From positions 1 through 64,000 of the forward strand of contig JADFSR010000005.1 of assembly GCA_022560615.1 (NCBI GenBank): a stretch of 64,000 nt of DNA. Direction: 5' to 3'. A program made the position numbers and the translations under genes. The notes under the pieces are model-generated. The model searched no databases and was not told the origin of the DNA. It worked only from the letters and a program-made list of their open reading frames with translations. Each line of letters opens with the position of its first letter. Position 1 is the stretch's first letter. The stretch comes from Gemmatimonadota bacterium. GTDB taxonomy: Bacteria; Gemmatimonadota; Gemmatimonadetes; Longimicrobiales; Gaopeijiaceae. Positions 8,149 through 17,195 of this stretch are shown one piece after another.

Positions 8149-8688
8149 ATGCATCGTCGTGCTCTTCTCGTCGTCGCTTCGCTGCTTCTCATCGCGCCCA
8201 TCGCAGTCGAGGCGCAGGCGGAGCCGATCGTCATCTACGTCGTTCGCCACGCCGAGCGCGCCGACGACGGCCCCAATTCGGGGTTCACGGGGGATACCAG
8301 CGATCCGCCGATTTCCGAGTCCGGCTGGGCACGTGCACGACTCATCGCGGAGATGCTCGACGATGCCGGTGTGACCCAGGTGCATTCCACGGACTACTTG
8401 CGCACGCGTTCGACCGGCGAGCCGACGGCTGAGGCCGAGGGGCTCGAGATCGAGTCATACGATCCACGCGACCTGCCGGGCTTCGCGGCCCGGCTCAGGA
8501 CGATGCCGGGCAGGCATCTCGTCCTGGGTCACAGCAATACCACACCACAGCTCGTCGAGGCGCTGGGTGGGGATCCCGGCACTGCGATCGAGGCGATGGA
8601 ATACGATCGCTTCTACATCGTTACGATCGTCGGCGGCACCGTGAGCACGGTCCTGCTCCGTTTCGGGGAGCCGTTCGAGGGGCGCTGA
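8149..8688 (+). CDS. exported histidine phosphatase (phosphoglycerate mutase-like)
   Basis: A 179-residue protein with a cleavable signal peptide (hydrophobic segment ending VEAQA). The core begins with the catalytic motif VVRHAERAD (R-H phosphohistidine box). The second catalytic His lies in VLGHSNTTPQLV. This is the histidine phosphatase branch that includes SixA and extracytoplasmic phosphatases; substrate unknown. It starts 60 bases after the transporter and is 8 bases from the next gene, so the four genes may be co-transcribed. Confidence 0.82.
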   Translation: MHRRALLVVASLLLIAPIAVEAQAEPIVIYVVRHAERADDGPNSGFTGDTSDPPISESGWARARLIAEMLDDAGVTQVHSTDYLRTRSTGEPTAEAEGLEIESYDPRDLPGFAARLRTMPGRHLVLGHSNTTPQLVEALGGDPGTAIEAMEYDRFYIVTIVGGTVSTVLLRFGEPFEGR

Positions 8689-8695
8689 GAGAGCC

Positions 8696-10120
8696 ATGTC
8701 GTATGACGCCGTCGTCGTCGGAGCCGGACCGAACGGCCTCTCGGCCGCGATCGAGCTCGCACGGAACGGGCTCTCCGTTCTGCTGCGTGAGGCGACCTCC
8801 ACGGTCGGGGGCGCGGCCCGCACCGAGGAGCTGACCGAGCCGGGCTTTCTTCACGACGTCGGGTCGGCGGTCTACCCGATGGGCATCGGCTCGCCGTTCT
8901 TCAACTCGCTCCCGCTCGAAGAACACGGCTTGCAGTGGGTTCACCCACCGGTTCCGTTCGCCCACCCGCTCGACGGCGGGCGCGCCGTCGTGTTCCATCG
9001 CTCGGTCGGGCATACCGTGACCGTGCTGGGCAAGGACGGGGCAGCGTACCGCCGGCTGGTCCAGCCGTTCGTGCGCAAGTGGCCGACCTTCGTGGATCAC
9101 GTGATGACGACGCCCGTGCGTCCGCCGCGCGACCCGGTGCTGATGGGTCGTTTCGCCCTGCGTGCGATCCAGTCGACGACGGCGCTGGCCTCGAGGTTCA
9201 AGACCGAGGAGGCGAGAGCCCTCCTCGCCGGGTGCGCCGGGCACTCCGCCGTCCGACTGGAGGTCGCTCCTTCGGCTGCGATCGGGATGGTGCTCATGGT
9301 CGCCGGCCACGCGGTGGGGTGGCCCGTTCCGAAGGGCGGTGCCGGCGCGCTCACGGGGGCGTTGGCCTCACTCTTCGAGTCGTTGGGAGGCGTGATCGAG
9401 ACCGATGCCCCCGTCGCATCGCTCGAGCAGCTACCGCCCCGGAAGGCGACGCTGCTCGCGCTCACGCGGGGTCAGGTGGCAGCGGTCGCCGGCGAGCATT
9501 TCCCCGACGGCCACCGAGCTCGGCTCGAGGCGTGGCGGTACGGCCCGGGCGCCTTCAAGGTCGACTGGGCGCTCGACGGCCCGATCCCGTGGCAAGCATC
9601 CGAGTGCGAGCTTGCCGGTACACTGCACCTCGGTGGCTCGCTCGAGGAGATCGCGGCCGCCGAGCGGGCTCCCTGGGAGGGCCGGGTGTCCGACGAGCCC
9701 TTCGTGCTGTTGGCGCAGCCGTCTCGATTCGACGCGACCCGTGCGCCCGAGGGCAAACACACGGCCTGGGCGTATTGCCACGTGCCGAACGGCTGGGAGG
9801 GTGACGCAACCGCCGCGATCGAAGCGCAGGTGGAACGCTTCGCACCGGGCTTCGGCGCGAGGGTGATCGCGCGTCGGATACACGGTCCCGCCGCGCTGCA
9901 GGCATGGAACGCCAACCTCGTCGGTGGGGACATCAATGGTGGCGCGCTCACGATGTATCAGACCTTCGGACCGAGTCGGTGGAAGCTCAGCCCGTGGACC
10001 ACGCCCGTCAGCGACCTCTACGTCTGCTCGGCATCGACGCCACCAGGCGGTGGCGTGCACGGGATGTGTGGATACCACGCGGCCCGAGCCGCGCTGAGGC
10101 GTACGTTCAAGATCCGCTGA
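8696..10120 (+). CDS. FAD-dependent oxidoreductase, phytoene desaturase-like
   Basis: A 474-residue flavoprotein. The N-terminal Rossmann motif is VVVGAGPNGLSAAIELARNG, followed by the GG-x-x-R-T segment (VGGAARTEEL). The C-terminus has ASTPPGGGVHGMCGYHAA, the FAD-contacting tail of the crtI/amine-oxidase-like superfamily. No carotenoid genes accompany it, so the substrate is unknown. GTPs and membranes are not implied by the sequence; it appears soluble. It closes a plus-strand run and converges with the next gene two bases away. Confidence 0.8.
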   Translation: MSYDAVVVGAGPNGLSAAIELARNGLSVLLREATSTVGGAARTEELTEPGFLHDVGSAVYPMGIGSPFFNSLPLEEHGLQWVHPPVPFAHPLDGGRAVVFHRSVGHTVTVLGKDGAAYRRLVQPFVRKWPTFVDHVMTTPVRPPRDPVLMGRFALRAIQSTTALASRFKTEEARALLAGCAGHSAVRLEVAPSAAIGMVLMVAGHAVGWPVPKGGAGALTGALASLFESLGGVIETDAPVASLEQLPPRKATLLALTRGQVAAVAGEHFPDGHRARLEAWRYGPGAFKVDWALDGPIPWQASECELAGTLHLGGSLEEIAAAERAPWEGRVSDEPFVLLAQPSRFDATRAPEGKHTAWAYCHVPNGWEGDATAAIEAQVERFAPGFGARVIARRIHGPAALQAWNANLVGGDINGGALTMYQTFGPSRWKLSPWTTPVSDLYVCSASTPPGGGVHGMCGYHAARAALRRTFKIR

Positions 10121-10122
10121 GA

Positions 10123-10962
10123 CTAGAAGCGCGTCCCGAAAAGCACGGTGAGTCCAAACTCCGGGCTGAACGGCGTCCAGCCGCGTGCGCCGGTGACCTT
10201 GATCCATCGATCGCCGCCGATCACCGCCCCCACCCTCACTTCCCCGAGGTTCTCGTTGCCGCGTCGATCGCGGCTCGACCTCGGATCGTGCTGCCCGGTC
10301 AGCTCCAGGAGGGGGCTCACGAGCCCTCCCTCGTACATGAATGATGCCGCGAACAGGATGGGCTCGATCTGCTCGTGACGTGGGTCGCGCGTGCCGTTGA
10401 CCCCCGCGCCCCCTTCGATCGAAACAGCGAGCGGACCTCGGTGGAAGCGCAGGCCGAGCGTGGCGAAGAAGTCCGCCTGGTCCCGGCCCAAACCCTCCCG
10501 ATTGTCGGTGGTGGGAAGCCGCGTGCCGAAGCGAAGCGCCGCGCCGACCTTGGCATCGTTCCCGGTCAGGCGGATGATCGTCGACACCCGGATATCCCCC
10601 GCATCGCGTCGACTCGAGCCGTCGGGAGGTCGCGTATCCTCGAGGGGCTCCGCGAAGACATGCTGGTCGACGAAGAGACGAAGGAGCGTGCCTGCCAAGC
10701 GTACAGCCACGCGCTCGTACGCCCATGTGGCCTGGAACGCGGCGACCTCGGCTAGGCGGCCCTCGACACCGGCGAGCGAAACTCGCTGACCCGTGTAGAA
10801 GCCCCCACCCACCACGACCGTGCCGCCCGGACGCTCGAAGGTCGACCAGCCCATGGGGTCGAGTGGGCGCAACTGCGCTCCCCCCGGTACGGCAAAGCAA
10901 CCGAGAGCCAGGAGCGAGAGCACACCTGCAAACAGTGCGAAAAGGGGGAGAATTCGGGGCAT
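10123..10962 (-). CDS. predicted outer-membrane / periplasmic beta-rich protein, unknown function
   Basis: A 279-residue protein with a signal peptide (MPRILPLFALFAGVLSLLALG...). The remainder alternates polar and hydrophobic residues in strands (for example VRLAGTLLRLFVD, KVGAALRFGTRLP, FFATLGLRFHRGPLAVSIEGG) and ends in an aromatic residue (GLTVLFGTRF). This is typical of outer-membrane beta-barrels. The start at 10962 is chosen because translation further upstream is Arg-rich and lacks a signal sequence. I do not recognise a specific family. Confidence 0.65.
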   Translation of the reverse strand: MPRILPLFALFAGVLSLLALGCFAVPGGAQLRPLDPMGWSTFERPGGTVVVGGGFYTGQRVSLAGVEGRLAEVAAFQATWAYERVAVRLAGTLLRLFVDQHVFAEPLEDTRPPDGSSRRDAGDIRVSTIIRLTGNDAKVGAALRFGTRLPTTDNREGLGRDQADFFATLGLRFHRGPLAVSIEGGAGVNGTRDPRHEQIEPILFAASFMYEGGLVSPLLELTGQHDPRSSRDRRGNENLGEVRVGAVIGGDRWIKVTGARGWTPFSPEFGLTVLFGTRF

Positions 10963-11090
10963 GGCGACAGCAATATGGCAGCGGCGAAACGGCTCCGTAA
11001 GGCCCGACGGGCTGATCGACTGCTCTGGCGGGGCCCGTGCGACACAAGCAGGTTGTCTCGACTCACTTCCCGCGGATCGGATCCGGACGA

Positions 11091-13007
11091 ATGGCATATC
11101 GCTCAGCCTCAGCACTGCTCGCCCTGCTTCTCCTCCCCCTCGCCGCAACCGCCCAAAACGACGGCGAGTGGCGCGCATACGGAAGCGACGGCGCCTACAC
11201 GCACTACACCCCGCTCGATCAGATCGACGCGTCGAACGTCCGGGACCTCGAGATCGTGTGGCGCTGGAGCGGACGCAACTTCGGTCCGAACCCGTTCACC
11301 CGGACGGAGACGACACCGCTGATGGTCGACGGGGTCCTTTACGCGACCGCCGGCATCACGCGCACCGTCGTTGCGATCGACCCGGGCACCGGGGAGACCC
11401 TCTGGACCTGGCGCATGGACGAGAGTGATCGCCTCCGGGGCGCGCCCCGGGCGAATTCCGGTCGTGGCGTGTCGTACTGGGAGGATGCGTCCGGCAAGGG
11501 GCGCATTGTGGTCGTGACCCCGGGTTACCACATGGCGGCGCTCGACGCCAAGACGGGCATTCCGGTGGAGGGCTTCGGCAAGCACGGCATCGTCGACCTC
11601 ACGGAAGGCCACCGGACACGAGACGGCATCGACATGGCCAGCTCCATCGGGGCCAGTTCTCCGGCATCCGTCGTGGGCGACGTGATCGTGGTCGGATCGG
11701 CGCACCACGTCGGGATGCGGCCGCCTTCCATGGTGAACACGCCCGGCGACATCCGAGGCTTCGACGCCGCAACCGGCGAGCTGATCTGGACGTTCAAGAC
11801 GATCCCCGAAGCCGGAGAGCTCGGGGTCGATACGTGGGAGGATGAGTCCTGGACGTATACCGGCAACGCTGGGGCGTGGGCAGGCATCTCGTACGATACC
11901 GAGACCGGAATCGTCTACGTGCCCACCGAGGCCGCCACCGGCGACCTGTACGGTGGTCACAGGCACGGCATCAATCTCTTTTCGACGAGTCTCGTCGCCT
12001 TGGATTCCAGGACAGGCGAGCGCGTGTGGCACTTCCAGACGATCCATCACGACATCTGGGACTGGGACAACCCGTCCCCTCCGATCCTCGCCGACCTCGT
12101 GATCGACGGGGTCGAGCGGAAGATCGTGGCACTAATCACCAAGCAGAGCTTCGTATTCGTCTTCGACCGCCTGACCGGTGAACCGATCTGGCCGATCGAG
12201 GAGCGCGCCGTCCCCCAGAGTGATACGCCAGGCGAGTGGACGTCACCGACGCAGCCCTTCCCGACTAAGCCCGCACCGTTCGATCGGCAGGGCTTCAGCG
12301 AGGACGACCTCATCGACTTCACGCCCGAGATCAAGGCACGGGCGATGGAGATCGCCAGCGCGTACCGCATGGGCCCGATCTATTCGCCCCCGTCACTGCA
12401 GGAGCACGAGGACGGCACGCGCGGTCAGCTCTCGCTGCCGAGCTCGATCGGCGGGTCGAACTGGGAGGGCGGGGTCCTAGACCCGGAGACGGGATTCCTC
12501 TACATAGGCTCGATGACCAACCCGTCGGTGCTGGCGCTGGTCGAGGGGGGAGACCGCTCCGACATGGACTACATCGCCGGCGGCGGGCGCGCTCAGATCG
12601 CGCGGGGCGTATCGATCGTCAAGCCTCCATGGGGACGCATCACCGCGATCGACCTGACCACGGGCGAGCACGCTTGGATGATCGCCAACGGAGACACGCG
12701 GCCCAACGTGGCAGAAGCCCTCGGGCTGGATCTCGCGGACCTGCCAAGGACGGGGAAGGCGTCCCGCGCGGGGCTCATGGTGACCAAAACGCTCCTCTTT
12801 GCGGGAGAAGGCCTGTCCGGGGACCCGATCCTGCGGGCACACGACAAAGCCACCGGTGAGATCATAGCCGAGCTCGAGCTGCCCAATGCCCAGGGCGGTC
12901 TACCGATGTCGTATATGCACGAGGGCAAGCAGTACGTGTTGCTCGCCGTTGGCGGCGGCGGGGAACCAGCCGAGATCGTGGCGTTCGCGCTGCCCGACGG
13001 GGAATGA
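11091..13007 (+). CDS. periplasmic PQQ-dependent dehydrogenase (quinoprotein)
   Basis: A 638-residue beta-propeller enzyme with a signal peptide ending near ATAQND. It opens with EWRAYGSDGAYTHYTPLDQID, the PQQ-dehydrogenase entry. It contains tryptophan-docking repeats (DLEIVWRWSG, GELIWTFKT, GERVWHFQTIHHDIWDWD) and the HHDIWDWDNPSPP segment of the membrane glucose-dehydrogenase-like branch. There is no N-terminal membrane domain and no CxxCH, so electrons must leave to a separate carrier. The next gene, a cupredoxin lipoprotein overlapping by ATGA, is the obvious candidate. PQQ biosynthesis genes are absent here. Substrate (sugar or alcohol) is unresolved. Confidence 0.88.
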   Translation: MAYRSASALLALLLLPLAATAQNDGEWRAYGSDGAYTHYTPLDQIDASNVRDLEIVWRWSGRNFGPNPFTRTETTPLMVDGVLYATAGITRTVVAIDPGTGETLWTWRMDESDRLRGAPRANSGRGVSYWEDASGKGRIVVVTPGYHMAALDAKTGIPVEGFGKHGIVDLTEGHRTRDGIDMASSIGASSPASVVGDVIVVGSAHHVGMRPPSMVNTPGDIRGFDAATGELIWTFKTIPEAGELGVDTWEDESWTYTGNAGAWAGISYDTETGIVYVPTEAATGDLYGGHRHGINLFSTSLVALDSRTGERVWHFQTIHHDIWDWDNPSPPILADLVIDGVERKIVALITKQSFVFVFDRLTGEPIWPIEERAVPQSDTPGEWTSPTQPFPTKPAPFDRQGFSEDDLIDFTPEIKARAMEIASAYRMGPIYSPPSLQEHEDGTRGQLSLPSSIGGSNWEGGVLDPETGFLYIGSMTNPSVLALVEGGDRSDMDYIAGGGRAQIARGVSIVKPPWGRITAIDLTTGEHAWMIANGDTRPNVAEALGLDLADLPRTGKASRAGLMVTKTLLFAGEGLSGDPILRAHDKATGEIIAELELPNAQGGLPMSYMHEGKQYVLLAVGGGGEPAEIVAFALPDGE

Positions 13008-13645
13008 AGCGTGAGAAGACAGGGGTTGGCCGCCGCGCCCACGTCGCCGTCGGCGTCGGGGTGGCCGTCCTCCTCTGTAGCTGCGCCGATGCCGAGCCCG
13101 ACGCACCTCCGTCGGAGCTGACGCCGTCCGAGGGCGTGTTCGGTCAGGCGCCTGCGGCGCTGGGGGGGATCCCTTCCGTGATCACGCTGGAGACCCAAGC
13201 GCCGCTCGACAGAAGTGAGGCCCCCGAATTCCTCATGGATCAACTCGGACTGCAGTTTTCGCCGCTGCGCCTCTTCGTGCGAGTGGGCGAGCCGGTCCGC
13301 TTCCAGAACAGTGAGTCAATCGCCCACAACGTCCATGTCAGCTCCATGTCCGGCGACTCCACGGTGTTCAACGAGGATACGATGCTCGGCCAGAGTGCGA
13401 GCTTCGTCTTCGACGAAGAGGGTGGTTACGACGTCAAGTGTGATGTGCACCCGGGCATGACCGCGTTCATTTTCGTGACGTCAGCTCCGTATGCGGTCTT
13501 TGCCGAACAGGATGGCGCGTTCCAGCTCTCACGGGTTCCCGCCGGCGAGTATACGCTGAAGGTGTGGAGCGTGGACGCGGCCGCGCGCAGCGAGCAGACG
13601 ATCGTGACGGCAGACGGCGAAGGCACCGAGGTCACGCTGCGGTGA
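13004..13645 (+). CDS. cupredoxin (blue-copper) lipoprotein
   Basis: A 213-residue protein with a lipoprotein-type signal (VLLCSC, Cys about 25-27). The plastocyanin-like domain (about 85-160) has a full type-1 copper set: H108 (IAHN), C146, H149 and M152 in CDVHPGM. A C-terminal beta domain (VPAGEYTLKVWS...) resembles a carboxypeptidase-regulatory-like fold. ATG overlaps the stop of the quinoprotein gene, so this is very likely its membrane-anchored electron acceptor feeding the respiratory chain. Confidence 0.85.
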   Translation: MKREKTGVGRRAHVAVGVGVAVLLCSCADAEPDAPPSELTPSEGVFGQAPAALGGIPSVITLETQAPLDRSEAPEFLMDQLGLQFSPLRLFVRVGEPVRFQNSESIAHNVHVSSMSGDSTVFNEDTMLGQSASFVFDEEGGYDVKCDVHPGMTAFIFVTSAPYAVFAEQDGAFQLSRVPAGEYTLKVWSVDAAARSEQTIVTADGEGTEVTLR

Positions 13646-13666
13646 TCTGACGCAGGCTAGTCCTGA

Positions 13667-13960
13667 CTACGGATTGGAGTTGGTCAGCCGGTCCAGAGGC
13701 GGGTCGGCGCCGTCCTTCCAGTTCCACCACTTGAGAAGCTCGGGGTCCTCGCCGCCTTCCGCGAAATAGATCGCGCAGCGGAACACGTAAAGGACGCAGC
13801 GGTCGAGTTTGGTGCCCTGATGTACGCACAGCCGGTCGTACAGCACGTTCGGATCCCCTCCGACGAGCTGCTCCACGCGCTCGATACCCAGCGCCCTCAA
13901 GTCACCGGCAAGGGCCTCGCCGATGCCTGGAATGACTCTGAGTGGGTCGATGCTTCGCAT
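13667..13960 (-). CDS. helix-hairpin-helix Cdd1/pathogenicity-locus family protein
   Basis: A 97-residue protein with an HhH motif (IDPLRVIPGIGEALAGDLRALGI) followed by the family signature DPNVLYDRLCVHQG and DRCVLYVFRCAIYFA. The family occurs widely in bacteria and is loosely linked to DNA binding; its function is not established. The internal ATG at 13960 fits the usual length; an upstream in-frame ATG at 14017 would add 19 residues of unrelated sequence. Confidence 0.75.
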   Translation of the reverse strand: MRSIDPLRVIPGIGEALAGDLRALGIERVEQLVGGDPNVLYDRLCVHQGTKLDRCVLYVFRCAIYFAEGGEDPELLKWWNWKDGADPPLDRLTNSNP

Positions 13961-14057
13961 CCGGCCGTCCCGACTGCGTAAGTAAGGGCCTCCCGTCCAC
14001 TCGTACCACCGGACCAAGTGGAGTGCGGGAGTGCGGAATCTAATTGACCTAATCAGT

Positions 14058-14079
14058 TTGGTCTAATAGCTTAGACTAA
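14058..14079 (+). promoter_or_regulatory. probable PadR operator
   Basis: TTGGTCTA (14058-14065) and TAGACTAA (14072-14079) form an 8-bp imperfect inverted repeat (one mismatch) with a 6-base spacer. It lies 26 bases upstream of the PadR start, in a locally AT-rich patch. The position and symmetry fit autorepression by the PadR dimer; a GGAG ribosome site follows at 14095-14098. Confidence 0.5.
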
Positions 14080-14105
14080 GATATTTAGTACAACGGAGAC
14101 CTGCC

Positions 14106-14441
14106 ATGAGAAGCTCCCTCGGTGTCGTGCCGGGAACGCTCGATCTGTTGGTGCTCCAGACACTGGCTGCGCAGGCTCCCATGCACGGGTTCGCGATCCT
14201 CGACTGGATCCGTGAGACGACCGATGACGCGCTCGTCGTAGAGGACGGTGCGCTCTACCCCGCCTTGCGCCGGATGGAGAAACGGGGCTGGCTCGAGAGT
14301 AACTGGGGTGTGTCGGAGAAGGGACGCCGGGCCCGCTACTACCGTCTCACCCCCTTGGGCAGCAAGTCCCTCGCGGAAGAAGAGTCGCGCTGGGAGCGGT
14401 ACGTTGAGGCGGTCGCGAAGCTCGCGCGCCAGCGGGCCTAG
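14106..14441 (+). CDS. PadR-family transcriptional regulator
   Basis: A 111-residue winged-helix repressor. It opens with the family entry GVVPGTLDLLVLQTLA, followed by MHGFAILDWIRE, VEDGALYPALRRMEKRGWLES (recognition helix) and the wing RRARYYRLTPLG. GGAG sits seven bases before ATG. PadR genes of this exact length typically precede duplicated orphan permeases in Acidobacteriota and Gemmatimonadota, and here the ADOP gene starts 22 bases later. Confidence 0.93.
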   Translation: MRSSLGVVPGTLDLLVLQTLAAQAPMHGFAILDWIRETTDDALVVEDGALYPALRRMEKRGWLESNWGVSEKGRRARYYRLTPLGSKSLAEEESRWERYVEAVAKLARQRA

Positions 14442-14463
14442 CGAGGGGTCGAGGAATAAGGGG

Positions 14464-17169
14464 ATGGTGCGACCACGGGGTCCTGTTCGCTGGCTGCACC
14501 ATCTCGGCTTCCGACGGCCGCGTCCCGAGGACTCGGTCGCGTGGGAAATCGAGCATCACCTGTCGGAAGTGGTCGACCGACTGGTTGCCGAGGGATGGGA
14601 CGACGAACCGGCGCGTGCGGAGGCCGAGCGGCAGTTCGGAGACCGGCGCCGATACGGACCATCGATGAAGCGGATGGAGAAAGGGAGGGCGGCGATGGAA
14701 CGGCGGACGGAGTGGTGGGACTTCGTGCAGGGGGGCGTATTGGGCGTGTACCGGACGGCCCGCCGCTACCCGGGCTTCGCGATGGCCGTCGTGTTCACAC
14801 TGGCGCTCGGGATCGGCGCCAACGCAACGATGTACGGGATCGTCGACCGGCTCCTCCTCCAGCCCCCTGCACACATCGTCAACGCCGACGACGTGCGGCT
14901 CATTTTCCAGGAGCGGCCGAGCTCGATCACCGGCGAGACGATCACGCAGCCCGGGCTCACCTATCCGGACTACGCCGACCTCAAGGCCCACGACGGACTC
15001 TCGGTAGCGGCGTTTACGAGCACCAGGGAGGAGACCGTCGGCAGCGGAGAGACTGCAACGCGCGCACGTATCGCATATGCGTCGTCCGAATTCTTCCCGC
15101 TGCTCGGCGTGCAGCCGACGTTCGGCCGCTTCTATGGGCCCGACGAGAGTGCAGTCGGTGCGCAGCTCACTGCGGTGCTCGCCGATGAATACTGGGAGCG
15201 GGCCTACGGCTCGGATCCTGGGGTCCTGGGTCGGACGATCGAGCTCGGCGGCAGGACGCACGAGATCATCGGTGTCGCGCCCGCCGGGTTCACCGGTGTG
15301 CACCTCACAGCGGTGGACGTCTGGCTGCCTCTCGAGGCCACGCACGTGGCCAGCAATGGAGTGGACTGGAACTGCCTCGAGAGTCGGGGATGCTGGTGGA
15401 TGAGTGCGGTGGCCCGTCTCGGCGAGGGTATCACTACCGAGGTCGCTGAAGCAGAGGCGACGCGTCTCCACATCAACGCCCGCCGTGAGATGATCGACGA
15501 AGGGCGCTGGTCCGAGGACGCCCGCATCCTCCTCGTTTCCGTCATCGCGGCGGATGGTCCCAACCAGTCGGACGAGGCGCGGGTCGTGCGATGGCTCGCG
15601 GGTGTCTCCGTCGTGGTGCTGCTCATCGCGTGCGCGAATGTCGCGAATCTGTTCCTGGCGCGGGGTACCCGACAGCGCCGCGAGGTCGCGGTGCGGCTCG
15701 CTCTCGGCGTCACGCGTGGCCGGCTCGTCGGCCAGATGGTGATGGAGGCTGTGCTGCTCTCGCTCGTCGGAGGAGGCGTGGCGCTGTTGCTCGCCCGATG
15801 GGGCGGCGAGTTCGTGCGCAGGGTGCTCCTTCCCGGGGTCTTCTTCCCTGACTCGGCCGTGAACGCACGGGTGCTCGGATTTGCGCTTGTGGCGTCGATC
15901 ATCGCCGGCCTCATGGCCGGGCTCGGGCCAGCCCTTCAGGAAAGCCGAGCGGACGTAACGAGCAACCTGGGTGACGCGGCCCGCGGAAGCTCCGGGGCGC
16001 GGTCCCGGCTCCGCGGCTTTCTCACCGTGACACAGGCGGCGCTCTCGGTCGTCCTCCTCGTGGGCGCCGGACTCTTCGCGCGGAGTCTGGGCGAGCTCCG
16101 GGACCTCGACCTCGGCCTGGACGTCGACCGTGTGCTGCTCGCTCAGATCGAGTTCCGCAATCCGAACCTGGAGGAGGCAGAGCAAACGCGACTCTACGAG
16201 GAGGCTGCGCAGGCAGTGACGGGGCTCCCGAGCGTGGAGTCGGCAGCCGCCACATCGGTGCCGTTTCAGTGGGTGTTCTCAAGCCCCCTGAGCGTGCCCC
16301 ATCTCGACTCGATCCCGCGGCTTCCCGGGGGCGGGCCGTACTACTATCCGGTGACGCCGGGCTACTTCGAAACCGTCGGGCTACGTATCACGGGTGGACG
16401 CGCCATAGGCGCAAGCGACGGTCCGGACGACCAGAAGGTCACGGTCGTCAGCGCAACCATGGCCATCACCTTGTGGCCCAACGCCGATCCGCTCGGGCAG
16501 TGCATCTTGATCGGGCGGGATTCGGGGGAATGCACGACGGTGATTGGTGTCGTCGAGAACGCCGCACAGAGGGGCTTCCAGGACGAGGCCGTCATGGCCT
16601 ACTACCTGCCGATCTCGCAGCGGGTTCAGGCTCCGCGCGGGCTCTATGTTCGGACCTCCCCCGAGGCACGTACCGCGGCGTCGGACGTCGCGTCCCTCCT
16701 TCGCAGCTTCTCGCCGGAGGTGCGTTATGCCACCGTCCAGAGCCTCGAGGAGATGCTCGATCCGCAGGCGCGGTCGTGGACTCTCGGCGCGTCGATGTTC
16801 ACGGTGTTCGGCCTGCTTGCCCTCGTACTCGCGGCGATCGGGCTCTATAGCGTGCTCGCGTTCGATGTGGCGCAGCGGACCCGTGAGCTCGGCATCCGTA
16901 CCGCCCTCGGCGCGGAAAAATGGCGGTTGCTCACGAGTGTGCTCTTCCACGGCGGCCGGCTCGCCGTGCTCGGCGTGGTCATTGGCTTAGGTACGGCATA
17001 CCTTGCTGCGCCATTCGCCACGGACCTGCTCTTCCAGGTGTCGCCACGGGACCCCGCAACGTTCGCCGCTGTGGCGTTTGTGCTCATCGCCGTCAGCACT
17101 GCAGCGAGCGTAGTCCCTGGGGTACGCGCGACCCGCGTCGACCCGATGGTCTCGCTCAGGGCCGAGTAG
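14464..17169 (+). CDS. ADOP-family duplicated ABC permease (MacB-like)
   Basis: A 901-residue inner-membrane protein. A soluble N-terminal helix bundle (about 25-62, EIEHHLSEVVDRL) is typical of ADOP. It is followed by TM1 (about 104-125, MAVVFTLALGIGANATMY), a MacB periplasmic domain, a first FtsX permease block, a second periplasmic domain and a second FtsX block ending VPGVRATRVDPMVSLRAE. There is no ATPase in cis or nearby, hence orphan. The start at 14464 gives the standard N-terminus. It is controlled by the adjacent PadR by inference. Substrate unknown; relatives act in efflux or mechanotransmission. Confidence 0.9.
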   Translation: MVRPRGPVRWLHHLGFRRPRPEDSVAWEIEHHLSEVVDRLVAEGWDDEPARAEAERQFGDRRRYGPSMKRMEKGRAAMERRTEWWDFVQGGVLGVYRTARRYPGFAMAVVFTLALGIGANATMYGIVDRLLLQPPAHIVNADDVRLIFQERPSSITGETITQPGLTYPDYADLKAHDGLSVAAFTSTREETVGSGETATRARIAYASSEFFPLLGVQPTFGRFYGPDESAVGAQLTAVLADEYWERAYGSDPGVLGRTIELGGRTHEIIGVAPAGFTGVHLTAVDVWLPLEATHVASNGVDWNCLESRGCWWMSAVARLGEGITTEVAEAEATRLHINARREMIDEGRWSEDARILLVSVIAADGPNQSDEARVVRWLAGVSVVVLLIACANVANLFLARGTRQRREVAVRLALGVTRGRLVGQMVMEAVLLSLVGGGVALLLARWGGEFVRRVLLPGVFFPDSAVNARVLGFALVASIIAGLMAGLGPALQESRADVTSNLGDAARGSSGARSRLRGFLTVTQAALSVVLLVGAGLFARSLGELRDLDLGLDVDRVLLAQIEFRNPNLEEAEQTRLYEEAAQAVTGLPSVESAAATSVPFQWVFSSPLSVPHLDSIPRLPGGGPYYYPVTPGYFETVGLRITGGRAIGASDGPDDQKVTVVSATMAITLWPNADPLGQCILIGRDSGECTTVIGVVENAAQRGFQDEAVMAYYLPISQRVQAPRGLYVRTSPEARTAASDVASLLRSFSPEVRYATVQSLEEMLDPQARSWTLGASMFTVFGLLALVLAAIGLYSVLAFDVAQRTRELGIRTALGAEKWRLLTSVLFHGGRLAVLGVVIGLGTAYLAAPFATDLLFQVSPRDPATFAAVAFVLIAVSTAASVVPGVRATRVDPMVSLRAE

Positions 17170-17195
17170 CGGCGGTACTCCACCGTCAGCGGCCG

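Noticed and set aside
14347-16185. 612-codon minus-strand frame
   Set aside because: Antisense to the ADOP gene; low-complexity charged shadow.
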